From: Clavaria fumosa
Lineage: Eukaryota; Basidiomycota; Agaricomycetes; Agaricales; Clavariaceae
Assembly: GCA_951802425.1 (NCBI GenBank)
Contig: OX637802.1
Coordinates: 2,542,001-2,606,000, forward strand
Length of the DNA: 64,000 bases
Direction of reading: 5' to 3'
Below, in pieces: positions 36,956-48,406 of this stretch; the first letter of the stretch is position 1, and each line of letters opens with the position of its first letter. The position numbers and the translations under genes are program-made. The notes beneath the pieces are model-generated. The model was not told where the DNA came from, searched no databases, and saw only the letters and a program-made list of their open reading frames with translations.

Positions 36956-39900
36956 TTAAGGCTGGGCGTCCCGACCAGCTAGCTTGGCCTTGTCGGGGTG
37001 AGCAAGGAAGAAGTCCTGGAGAAGCAGTGCCACATTGGTGAGGTTCCGTCGTGGCTCCCAAGTGTTCTCCTCTACAGGGTATCCCAACCACTTCACCAGG
37101 TATCTCACTCCACGCCCCACCTTCTTAACATCAAGGATCGCCTCCACATCATACTCCAGGTGGTCATCATCAATCGTAGGGGGTGGAGGGGGAGGCAGGT
37201 TCTGAGAAGGGAAGGAAGGGGGGTGGTATGGTGTCAACAGCAACTCATTGAAGACCCGATGGATGCGCCAGGCCCGAGGGAGCTTGAGGCGATACCCAGC
37301 AGGTCCCACCTTCTCCTCAACTGCAAAGGGGCCTGCTCTCTTGTTGTCAAGCTTTTTACAGGGCCGGTCCATCTTCAAGTTCTAGTATCCAGCCAGACCA
37401 GATCTCCCTCAGAGTACTCCCGACTTGGGCGTTTCCCCTTATCGTAGCTCTTCTTCATCGCTGCCACTGCTTTTTCCATTGCCTCCTTGGCTGCTCTTCG
37501 GGACTCCGTGAGCTTAGCCATCCACTCGTCCGCTGCCGGGTTCACCTCAGAAGGTGGCCGGAGCCCCCCATTCCATGGGTGTCGTCCATAATCGAGGAAG
37601 AAAGGTGTCTGTCCTGTTGCTGAGTGCTCACGATTATTAAGAGCAAACTCCGCAGTGGACAACCATTCAGCCCAGTCATCCTGGAGATGGTCCACGTAAG
37701 CCCGGAGATAGATCTCCATCTCCTGGTTCGCCCCTTCTGTCTGTCCATCAGTCTGCGGATGAAAGGCAGTACTTGGATTTGCTTTTACCCGGATCATGGA
37801 GTAGAACTCCTTCATGAAGCGGGACACGAACTGGGACCCCCGGTCACTCACAACCTTGTGAGGGACTCCATGGTCACGAAACACTCGATCCCGGAGGAGA
37901 CGCGCCGCTCCAAGTCCTGTGAGGTCGAGCCCGATTGCTTCGAGCAGTGTCCGTTTCGTGAATTTGTCGACAATAACAAGGATGGCATTATGTCCACGGG
38001 AGAGGGGGAGGGGACCGACCATGTCCCATGAGATCACCGACCAGGGACCATCGGGCACCAGATGGGGGTGCAGTGGGGCAGCACGCTTGGTACGGTCGGG
38101 CTTCATCCGCTGGCATGTCTCACACCCCTGGGCATACCGATCCGCATCTTTTACCATGTCCGGCCACCAATAACCCTTCACTAGTGCTGCTCTCAACTTC
38201 CGGGGCCCAGGGTGTCCAGCAGCGGGGAGGTCATGCTCAAACTCGAGAACGGCCTCACGAGCTCCTAGGGGGACCCAAGTGACTATCCCCTTTCGCCAGA
38301 GTCCAGCACGATCTCGTGTCCACTCATCATCAAGCTCCTCCGGCTTCTGTATGTGTACCACGCTATTTTTCTGGAGTAGCGTCTCCATTTCCGATGTGAA
38401 TGACACACGGACTTCCGTTTCCGGGAAAACCTGCACTGGTGCATCCTCCTCCACCATCTCTCCATAGTCCGGTCTCCGGGAGAGTGCATCTGCCTTTGTA
38501 TTCGACTTGCCAGTGCGATACTTTATCTCAAAGTCAAAGCACTGGAGCTCTCCAACCCAACGAACCTGCCTCGGCTTCAACTTCTGGGGCTTCTGGAAGT
38601 ACTGGAGGTTTGCATGGTCTGTCCAGATCTCGATCGTCTCCTCTGCTCCAATGAGGTATGCTCGCCACTTGCGAAGTGCCCGAATCACAGCCAAGAACTC
38701 CTTGTCGTACACATCGTAGTTCTTCTCAGCTGCAGTGAGGGCCTTGGAGATATAGTCAACAACTCTCCAGGTTCCATCCATCTGCTGCTGCGAGAGCACT
38801 CCACCAGTTGCCAGGTTGCTTGCATCTGTCTCTACCTTCCATCTCCCTTTGTCCTGAGGCAGAGCCAAGACCGGGGCTGATACGAGTGCCTGGCGGAGAT
38901 CTCGGAAGGCTGCTTCCTCCTCCTCCTCCCATTTCCATGGAACATTCCCAGTCAGCCAGAAGAGTGGCTTTGCCCAGGCAGAAAGATTCGGGATGTGCCG
39001 GTGGAGGTAGTTCAGCATCCCATTGAACCTCTGGACATCCTTCACATTCCTAGGACGTGGCCAATCTCAGACTGCTGCACCCTTGGCCAGATCATGCTCT
39101 AGTCTGTTGTGGGAGATCTTCATCCCCAGGAAGATGATCTCACTCTTCTCAAACTCGCATTTACTGAGTTTGAGACACAACCCATTCTCTCCAAACTTCC
39201 TCAAGACCCAGTCCATCCAGTACCGGTGTGTAGCCAAGTCCTCTGCAAACACAATGACATCATCCACATAGGCCCTCACATGTCCTCCTGCAATCTCCTC
39301 CCTCAACACATGATTCATGAAGCGTTGGAAGGTAGCAGGGGCATTCTGCAGTCCAAACCACATGACAGCTGGTTCGAAGAGTCCACGGGGTGTCAGGAAG
39401 GCGCAGCGGTGCTGGTGCTCGGGCCAGACCTGCATAGATGGGAAACCTCCCTTTGCATCAATCTTAGAGTAGATCGACGCTCCTTTAAGCACATCCACTG
39501 TGTCTCGGATGCGGGGGAGGGGGTACTTGTCCTTGATCAGGTGTGCATTCAGCCTCGAGTAGTCAATGATTGGCCGCAGTTTGTCCTTCTCATGTTTGAA
39601 GAAGAAGGGGCTGGCATACGGGGATTTTGAGGGCTGGATTCGTCCAGAAGCAAGCTGCTCATCCACCCAACGGTTCATCTCCACCATCTCCTGCCGTGTC
39701 AAAGAATACAGCTTGGAGGAGAGGTGCTCAGGGTCCTTTTTGAACTCGATCTTAATATCGAAGTCTGGTCGGGAGCGGGGAAGTTCATCCCACTTCGCTT
39801 CACTAAACACCAAAGGGTAGCGGCTGGGCCAATCGGGGGTAGGGCCAGAGTTGGGAAAACGGGTGTCCAGAATACTCGTGGATGCGAGGGTACTCGTTTT

Positions 39901-40305
39901 CAGGGGTGCAGAGGCTCGAGGGGATGGGGAACACTGTGGGGGGCAGCGGGTAAGGCTCAGCTCTGCCTTCTGCCAGTCGATATCCGGGTTATGCCGCTTG
40001 AGCCAGTCATGCCCAAGGATGACCTTGTGGGACTGGGTCTTTCCCAGCAGAAAGTGGATCCGCTCCTGGTGGTCACCAACTCTCACCAGCACCTCTATCC
40101 CATACCGGACCTTTCCATTCCTGTTCTGTGTCCCATCCACATTATACATGGTGATTGGGTTCAGCAGGAGAGATGGCTCCAGTCCCACTCCTTTCACCCA
40201 CTCCAAATCCATGAAGCAGTTGGTGCACCCTGAGTCGACAAGGGCCTTCATTGTGGTCCCTTTTCCAGTGCTGAAAGCCTCCAAGTGCACCTGGATGGCT
40301 AGCTC
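36956..40305 (-). pseudogene. element C pol: protease, RT, RNase H, integrase, chromodomain
   Basis: On the minus strand: protease KALVDSGCTNCFMD, RT RPIIDYSRLNAHLIKDKYPL and YVDDVIVFAED, RNase H VETDASNLATGGVL and TDHANLQYF, integrase with AAGHPGPRKL and CETCQRMK zinc ligands and catalytic MVGPLPLSRGHNAI (Asp in SWDM), VSDRGSQFVS and DGQTEGANQE, then the chromodomain EYDVEAILDVKK and LVKWLGYPVEENTWEP. Only two defects are seen: TGA at 39067..39069 (D has CAA here, so CGA was likely ancestral) and a 1-nt loss near 37376 that shifts the frame into the last 140 codons. The chromodomain is thought to steer integration to methylated histone H3 chromatin, which suits the nest of older elements. 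Confidence 0.86.
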
Positions 40306-41385
40306 TCATGGCACATGTTTCCGCACTTCTGGCCGCACTCTGGTTAGATGCTCTGCCAGTCTCACTTCCTCCTTCACCTCAGCCCCAATTCGGGTATGTC
40401 TCCGCTGCAAGATAGTATATCGGGGTATACTTGCAGCAGGCACAGGGACGGAAAGGGGGCTGGCACACTTCTTCTCCCCAGTGGGAGTCCTCCTCTCTCT
40501 CTCACACAGCTCTATGCAGGCTCGGAGCCGTGCAATCTCTTTCTCATATCCCTCCGCCATTTGGGGGGCACATGGTGCTGCCCAGGTTTGGGCCCTTGGG
40601 ACCTGCAGACGTGTATCAGGCAGGGGGCAGAAATGGACAGCATGGCCATTCTGGTGGCATCGAAAACAACATCTCTCATCAGCAGGGGCCCATCCTCGGG
40701 CCATGGCCACATCTGGAGTACACAGCAGAGGGGTCACAAGAGGTCGCGAAACGGTCATGGCAGGTCATGGTAGGGTCGCGGTGGGTCGCGGTGTCCGTTC
40801 CGTGAGTATCCCATCCAGTCGCCTTTGCTGGGCATCAAGCCTTTCAGCCAGCACCCTCCATTCTCCATATGTCTCTGGCATCGGGGAGACACCATAGATT
40901 CTCTCCACCAACCTCCTACTCAGGTTCAACTCCAGCCAATGGACTAGGATTCCTGAGTCCTTCTCTGCACTCAACTTTGCCCATCGGAACAGTGTCTCGA
41001 ATTTTGCGAAGAACTCTGGTGCTGTCATGGCACCCTGTTTCAGCCCTGCAATATCTGCAAGGGCAGTCGCACGGTCATTCGGGTCATCAAATGCGCGCTT
41101 CATCTCCTCCACAAACTCTGCCCAGGTTCCGGCCTCGCCACTACCCAGGATCTCTTCCGCCTTCATATTCGCCCACTCCGCAGCGAATCCTTCTCCAGTA
41201 ATTTTGCTCAGAGCAAGAAGGACCTTCACCAGGTCCACAGCATAGACAGTCGGGTTCGCCATAAACAGGAGGCGAAGGGATCGGAGGAACGTATGGAAGT
41301 TCCTTTTCTGCCCATCAAAGGGGGCAACAGATAGGTCAAGCCTCATAGGTTGGGCTACAGGCGGGGCGACATGGTCTGCCATCAC
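40306..41385 (-). pseudogene. element C gag with zinc knuckle
   Basis: Starts MMADHVAPPVAQPMRLDLSV (41385) and contains YAVDLVKVLLALSKITGEGF and FRWAKLSAEKDSGILVHW, where CGA codons replace the TGA codons of element D. A small indel near 40762 shifts frame before the knuckle CFRCHQNGHAVHFC. The ORF ends at TGA 40306..40308, after which pol continues in the same frame. The same TGA sits at this place in D. Confidence 0.82.
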
Positions 41386-41817
41386 AGGCCCTGGATGCTG
41401 TAAATAAAGTTCCAGGCCTTGGGCACTCAGGATTTCTTCGATCTCTTAACAGTCCTGTCCTCTTAGGCTGCTCTTCTGTGTACTTATGTACCTATAGAAC
41501 TCTTATTCTATGAAACTTTTGTTAACGTGGGGCCCAAATGGTGTCCCAGGTGGTCGCTCCACAACTCCTAATGAGTTGCCTGTGCGCCCTTCTGACAATG
41601 GTCACAGAGCAAGGGCCCTGTCCACTGGACCAGGAAACTACAGAAAGACTATGTAGGGGCCTTTCCTTGCCCTGTACACTACACGATTCACTGGTACATA
41701 GCTGTAAAACAAAGTTCTGGGCCTTGGGCACTCGGTATCACTTGGGGAGGGTCACAGTTGACTTCCTCCTGGTCTGGTCATGTGTATCTACACACAGTAA
41801 AAATTTCGCGTGGTTCT

Positions 41818-42247
41818 GTTACACACCACGGGCAGGGTAAAGGAGAAGAGGATGATAGGGGCTGAGCTGTGACAACGTGTCACAGTTTGAAATTAAGGGT
41901 CCAGGCTAGCCGGGTTAGGACACGGGGCTAGGGCGGACAGGCGGATCTTAGTATTATATCAGACTGGGTCTCACACAACTTAAGCGTAAGGTCATGACGA
42001 CAATACTAAGATAAGGGGAAAAGAGTACAAAAAAGGAAAAGCGAAAGTACTTATAGCGAACGCTTCGGCACTTGCCGACTTTCCCACGCTCGGACCCTCA
42101 GATCACGTGATGCGCCCAGGCCCCAGGTCATGTGATCTTACATGATTACATAATCCGACCCAGCCACAGGTCATGTGACCTTCCAACAACCCTCCCCAGT
42201 TTCTCCACAACTGCACTTTGGGATGGCTTACATAAGTGATCCTAACA
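41818..42247 (-). repeat. complete 5' LTR of element C
   Basis: 430 bp; plus-strand reading TGTTACACACCACGGG to GATCCTAACA, followed by target duplication TCACC. Same length as the D 5' LTR. Confidence 0.86.
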
Positions 42248-43729
42248 TCACCATCCGGAGGACCCATACCCGATGAATGAGGTTCATGCTGCAGCCGAAT
42301 TTCTACTCTCCTCAACATCCCCGCACTCCGTAACAACCGATCAATTCTCCGGACCTATCCGCTTCGCATCCGCAACCCCCGGGAGGGAACCGAAACCAGT
42401 GGTCAAAAAGGAAGAACTCGACATGTCCACGGCCTTGGCGACATTTGCTTCTACAATGGCTTGCCTGGAATCAATTTTAACAGCTCAGTCCTTCGAACCA
42501 GCAAAACGTTCCGCTGCTCGGACCACGAATTCCCTTACAAATCGGATGTGTAACTTCTGTTCGGAACTAGGTCATTTCGTTAATACTTGTCTAAAAGCTC
42601 TCGAATACATCAAGTCCGGTAAATGTATACGGAACACCGAAGGCAGGATTTGCCTTCCCTCCGGATGATACTTGCCCAGGACTATCATAGGAAATAACTT
42701 ATCCAAGTGCTTTGACAAGTACTATGCTACTTACCAATCTCAGAACATGCAACCGGCGACTACTGCGGTATTTGAAGCACAGCCGACCGGATCATTCGTA
42801 AATCCCCTGGATATGGAAGACATTTCGGAAGAAGAAGATGGTGAGAGGATCGCCCTGGAAAATATGGCTCGCACCTTTGCAAACGATGTGGCAAAGAAAA
42901 TAGACAAGAGCAAAAGGAAAGCGCCCGCACCCCGAAATAACAATCCACAGCCATCTAGGTTACCTCCTCTGCCCACCGTTGTCATTACCTCGCCTCCGGT
43001 CATGCGCCCATCAAAGCCGGAAAGAATCGAACGATCCGACGTCCAGTATCATTACCAAGCTCCGATAGAAAATCTGGTAACAGTTCAACATGTTTTCGAT
43101 CGCGCACTCGACATTCCGGTCCATGTGACACCCCGTGAATTACTCGCCATTTCCGGAGACGTCTGCAAAAAGATGAAGGATATGGTCATCACCCGCCGTG
43201 TCCTGGTCACTGCTTCCGTCATACAGGACACGCTTTACACGAACATTACGGCCCCGGATACCTCCGATCTCATTGTCGCAGTCGATGCTGCTCCACTCCG
43301 CATCGTAGAGGGCATTCTAGATGGCCGGATCGCAGCGGAGTGTCTTCTTGACCAGGGTAGCTCTATTGTAGCAATGAGGCAAGATGTTTGGGAAAAGCTC
43401 AGCAATCCGTTGCACTCCGAACGAGTAATCCATATGGAATCATCCCATGGCACCATCGCTCCGACACTTGGACTCATCAAAAATTTCCCTTTACAGATCG
43501 GTCCGTGCACGTTCCATGTTCAAATGCAAGTGGCAGACACGCTACCCTGCGAGGTTCTTGTCAGATGACCATTTTTTATGCTAACCGGCTCTCAGACAAT
43601 TGACCATCCCCACGGAGCCCAGGATCTCATTCTAAACGATCCGAACACAGGAGAACGAATCATTGTGCCAACAAAGGAGCAAATCCCGGTCCGCAAAACA
43701 TCGAATAACAAGAAACCGCATCCAGATTT

Positions 43730-46700
43730 TTGATGGCTGGAGCCTCAATTATCCGCAAATCTACAGACTCACCTCCGGTTGATGCAGACATGGAACCTAT
43801 ACCCAAATACGAGACTCCAGCCATCTTTTCTACTTCCATTCAAAATTTCTCATCATCTTCCCTTGTAAATTTAGCACCTCCCAATCCCATTCCCAGTATC
43901 AGTTTCTCGGACATTTCTCTCGATTCCGTTGATTCCCCGGTCGCTATCGAATGTGAACCGACGCATCTGAATATCGCATACCCTCTGTACAACAATACCT
44001 CCAAAATGAATTTCCTGTCTACGGACACCGTTTTGCCAGTTTACCTAGGAAAGAAATATAAGAAGGTAGCGAACCGCGTCAATCCGATCAAAGCAACGGT
44101 ACCTGAAGAATTCCGGATTGTCCGACGCCGGCATCCAGACCCCCTAGCCAATATACCGACACTTCCAACACACCCACCCGATTTCACCCCTGGTCTCCGA
44201 TATACTCAAGACTGGAAAGATGTGCATAACGCAAACCCCACCGGATTTTTATGGCCGGACGAAGAAAAACTCGTTCACTATCTGATTAAAGCCCAGGAGG
44301 ATGCCTTCGCTTGGATGGAGACCGAAAAAGGACGATTCGACGCAAAATACTTCGATCCCATTATCATCCCGACAGTCGAACATGTCCCTTGGATCTTCAA
44401 AAATATACCGATTCCTCCCAGCATCTACGATGAAGTTCTGAAGGTTATCCAGGACAAGATAGCAGCTGGAGTCTATGAAGAGTCCAACTCCTCCTATCGG
44501 TCCCAGTGGTTTTGCGTGTTAAAGAAGGACGGAAAGTCTCTCCGACTTGTCCATAACCTCCAGCCATTATTGCTGTTTTCAGCGCACTTGGCAGACTGCA
44601 CATAACGCACAAATTTACGCTAATTTAAAAGATGAATCTGAGGTAAGGCTTATATGGACAATCTTATAGTATATCATTAGGGCTACACAGCCACATTTTT
44701 GCATTGCAAAATATGTTATATTGGGGGAGATATAGGTGAATCTTCATTTTTGGTTACACAAACATATGTGATAAGTAACTCAGGAACAAGGCATCTGATA
44801 GACATGGTTATGAGAGCAAAAATGGTGGACATTAGGAGGGCTAGGCAGCCCCATATGTATAAAAAAGTATTAGTGACAAATAAGTACAAATATATGCATA
44901 ACAAAATGGTGCAGATTTTGTTATGCCTATATTTGTACTTATTTGTCACTAATCCTTTCTTATACATATGGGGCTGCCTAGCCCTCCTAATGTCCACCAT
45001 TTTTGCTCTCATAACCATGTCTATCAGATGCCTTGTTCCTGAGTTACTTATCACATATGTTTGTGTAACCAAAAATGAAGATTCACCTATATCTCCCCCA
45101 ATATAACATATTTTGCAATGCAAAAATGTGGCTGTGTAGCCCTAATGATATACTATAAGATTGTCCATATAAGCCTTACCTCAGATTCATCTTTAAATTA
45201 GCGTAAATTTGTGTGTTATGTGCAGTCCGCCAAGTGCACTGAAAACAGCAATAAACAAAGTCACCATCGGTGACTCCGCGGTTCCCCTGATAATGGAAGT
45301 TTCTGGGGAATCATTCGCCAGATGCGGATGCTACGGAACTCTCGACTTATTCATCTCCTTCGATCAACGGTCCCTCGACGAGCGAAGTCAAGACCTTACC
45401 ACATTTCAAACCCCTCTCGGAGCCAAACGGCTCACTTGCGTCCCGATGGGATACACCAACACAATGCAGATTATGCATGGAGACGTCACGCATATACTAC
45501 AAGACGAAATTCCACACGTAACCATCCCATTCGTAGACGATGTAGCGATTAAGGGCCCGGAAACCCGATACAAGCTTCTGGACGGCAATTAAGAGACGAT
45601 CCCGGAGAATCCGCAAATACGGCGGTTCGTTTGGGAGCATTTGAATAACGTCAACCGGGTGCTCCAACGAGTCAAAATAGTTGGAGGAACCTTTAATGGC
45701 AAGAAAACGACAATTTGCACCCCCGAAACAATTGTTACCGGACACACATGCACATATGAAGGGCGAGTTCCGGACACTTCCAATGTTCAGCGCATTCGAG
45801 ACTGGCCTCCGTGCGAAACACTCACAGATGTACAATCATTTTTAGGCATCTGCGGACTGCTCCGGATATTCATCAAAAACTACACCATACTTGCCCGACC
45901 ACTTGTCAGCCTAACTCATAAGGACATCCCATTCAGGTTCGAAGAAGAAGAGCAAAATTCGATGGACTGACTTAAACACGCAATAGTCAACTCATCTGCC
46001 ATTCGACTGATCGATTACCACTCTGGACGGCCCGTAATTATGGCTGTTGACTCGTCCAACATCGCCATCGGCTTTGCGCTATTTCAAATTGGACAAGATG
46101 GAATCCGATACCCATCCAGATTCGGCTCGATTACCTGGAACGAATGCGAGGCCCAATACTCTCAAGCAAAAATCGAATTATACGGACTCTTCCGCGCACT
46201 TCGGTCGTACCGGATTTACCTTATCGGCCTTCCGAAATTCACCATTGAAATGGACGCAAAGTTCATTAAGGGTATGCTAAACAATCCGGACGTTCAACCA
46301 AACGCTGCCATGAATCGATGGATTGCCGGTATACTACTCTTCGATTTCGACCTTGTTCATATTCCCGCAGATAAACACACCGGAGCTGACGGACTATCAT
46401 GCTGACGTGCCGCAGATGGTGAAGAAGACACTGAGTCCGAAGATCACGAAGACTGGATCGATCGGAGCTATGTATTCGCCATGGAACACATGAATCGAGC
46501 ACCGGACGCTTCCTACCCATCCGAGATGCCACTCGCCGGCATCGCCCATTCTCGCTTCAAAGCTTACACAGGATCGATGCTACTCAATTCGACGGTACCA
46601 TCCAATGATTCACCGGCTCCGAATGAATCCTCCACCATCCTTATACCGTGACCCAACACAGCAAAGAAAAGGGAAGAACAGATCCGCAAAATCGAATCTT

Positions 46701-48190
46701 TCCTTCGAAACCCGATCCGTCCTTCCGGCATCAATGCAAACCAGTTCTGACGATTAGTCCGCTCCGCATCCCAGTTCTTCATTCTAGATGACAAGCTATG
46801 GCATCGCCGACCTAACGGATGCCACCAGGTAGTGCCTCCAGACCACAAACGGCTTGCAATTATCACAGAGGCACACGATTCACTCGGCCACAAAGGCGTT
46901 TACATTATCCGAACATGTATTCTAAATCGGTTCTGGTGGCTGGTGTTGGATCAAGACGTAAAATGGTTTGTCCGAACTTGTCACCAATGCCAGACTCGGC
47001 AAATCCGGAAGATTTTCATTCCACTGACAGTCGCCACACCGGCCGGTCTTTTCCATCGAGCACATATAGATACCATGTTCCTACCCAGAACCCGCAGTTT
47101 CCGACTTCTTGTCCACGCCCGATGCTCGTTATCCACATATCTGGAAGCAAGACCGCTACGAAATGAGACCACCCGACTTCTCGGAACCTTCATATTTGAA
47201 GACATACTGTGCCGATGGGGAGCAGTAGAAGAGATCATTATGGATAACGGTGCCCCATTTATCAAAGCTCTCGATTTCCTCAAGAAGCGGTATGGAATCC
47301 ATCACATCCATATTTCCGGATATAATTCCCGCGCTAACGGTGTCATCGAACGTGCCCACCGGTCAGTCCACGAGTCGTTAATCAAAGCAGCAGACGGAGA
47401 CGAATCAAAATGGCTGGACGTTTTACCCTCAGTCATTTGGGCAGAACGAACCACAATCCAACGATCCACTGGTCACTCTCTGTTTTACATCGCACATGGC
47501 ATCGAACCGCTTTTCCCTTTTGACATATCCGAAGCAACATATCTAATTCCGACCGCCGATGCCCCGATGACCACTCCAGAACTGATAGCCCTTCATGCCC
47601 GCCAACTGCAAAAACGAGAAGAAGATCTTGCAACAATCGCCGACAAAGTGCTCGCTGCCCGCAAACAATCCGTCAAGCAGTTCATCGACGCACACCGCAA
47701 ATCTATTATCGATTACGACTTCCAACCCGGATCGTTGGTATTGATCCACAATTCGGCCATTGAAATGGAATTAAATTGGAAAACAAAACCACGATTCTTC
47801 AGACCAATGATCATCGTCCGCCGAACTCAATACAGCGCATATATTCTCTCGGAACTCAACAGCACCATCTCAAAGATCCACTATGCAGCTTTCCGCATCA
47901 TTCCCTACTATCCGCGATCGCAAACATCGATTCCGGTCACCTCTATCATCGATCCAAACAAGGAACAACATGTAGACGACCAACCTGAGAACACGATCGC
48001 AGCCGAGGATGAGCCCGATGAATCACAAGCACATTCCGACGAATCCAACAATGTCACCAATGCCGAGGACAATCCTGAAAAAGCTACCGCACAATCCGAC
48101 GAATCCGATAGTGACACTACCGATTCCGATACGCCTGATAACCATTCGAAATGCTCTGAAGGAATCTGGAAGCTCCGGCCCCGCCATTAA
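43730..48190 (+). pseudogene. element B pol: RT, RNase H and integrase
   Basis: One frame runs from about 43730 to a natural stop after WKLRPRH (48190), broken by the MITE at 44570..45251 and by TAA 45590, TGA 45968, TGA 46403, TGA 46649 and TGA 46748. RT has WFCVLKKDGKSLRLVHNLQP before the MITE and IPFVDDVAIKG (active site FVDD) after it. RNase H has VIMAVDSSNIAIGFALF. Integrase has EAHDSLGHKG with CHQC zinc ligands and a DDE triad in AHIDTMFLP, IIMDNGAPFI and NGVIERAHRSV. The C-terminal tail is acidic and Ser-rich, without a clear chromodomain. Each TGA would be Arg as CGA. Confidence 0.82.
44570..45251. mobile_element. 682-bp palindromic MITE with TA target duplication
   Basis: Two arms of about 335 bp are near-perfect inverted copies around a centre at about 44910, with loop GGTGCAG between ACAAAAT and ATTTTGT. 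Ends are TTGCTGTTTTCAG and CTGAAAACAGCAA, flanked by TA on both sides (44568..44569, 45252..45253). Removing it plus one TA restores the B RT frame (HNLQPL then NKVTIGD). TA duplication points to Tc1/mariner-type mobilisation. The equal 135-codon ORFs on both strands are a by-product of the palindrome. Confidence 0.85.
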
Positions 48191-48406
48191 GCACTGCTCC
48201 ACTATCATACTCCATTTTTCCTACCTCATATATCAGCTTTTCCAGCTCAAAAAAAATATATAATAATTGAAATTTGAAATTTCGGACAAGTCCACACTTT
48301 ATACCCGACGTTCCTCACCTCACACCTCAGTCCCACACTTCTCACCTTTTTTTCCACTCAGAAACAAAATATATAAAGTTAAAAACAAAAGAAAGAAATA
48401 TTCTGT
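48191..48406. other. spacer between B pol and the antisense gene
   Basis: AT-rich 216 bp between convergent coding regions; poly-A/T runs near 48250 and 48370 could hold 3' end signals. No gene seen. Confidence 0.4.

Larger units (their letters stand above)
36654..42247 (-). mobile_element. chromovirus C, sister copy of D, inserted in B gag
   Basis: Lies in minus orientation. The target duplication is TCACC (36649..36653 and 42248..42252), and removing C plus one copy restores the B gag frame exactly. The right-hand (5') LTR is complete, 41818..42247. The left-hand (3') LTR, 36654..36944, lacks about 137 bp at its outer end although the duplication is intact. Coding order on the minus strand is gag, zinc knuckle, protease, RT, RNase H, integrase, chromodomain. 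Far fewer defects than D, so it is the younger copy. Confidence 0.88.
35975..43568 (+). pseudogene. element B gag and protease, split by element C
   Basis: The first part (35975..36653) starts MSIATPVTSLPQIFEE and has GVPTHLNWYFEDINIVLTGI and WTWETFKVAVRRLYPG, a capsid-like domain. Element C follows; gag resumes at 42253 in frame (LPNH then HPEDPYPMNEVH). The knuckle is CNFCSELGHFVNTC. A TGA at 42666..42668 and another at 43566..43568 interrupt one continuous frame. Between them the protease has ECLLDQGSSIVAMRQDVWEK, with DQGS in place of the usual DSG or DTG. Both TGA codons fit a former CGA. Confidence 0.8.

Noticed and set aside
44699..45123. Two overlapping 135-codon ORFs on opposite strands with almost the same protein
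   Set aside because: They are the same arm of a palindrome read twice; no coding signal is needed to explain them.
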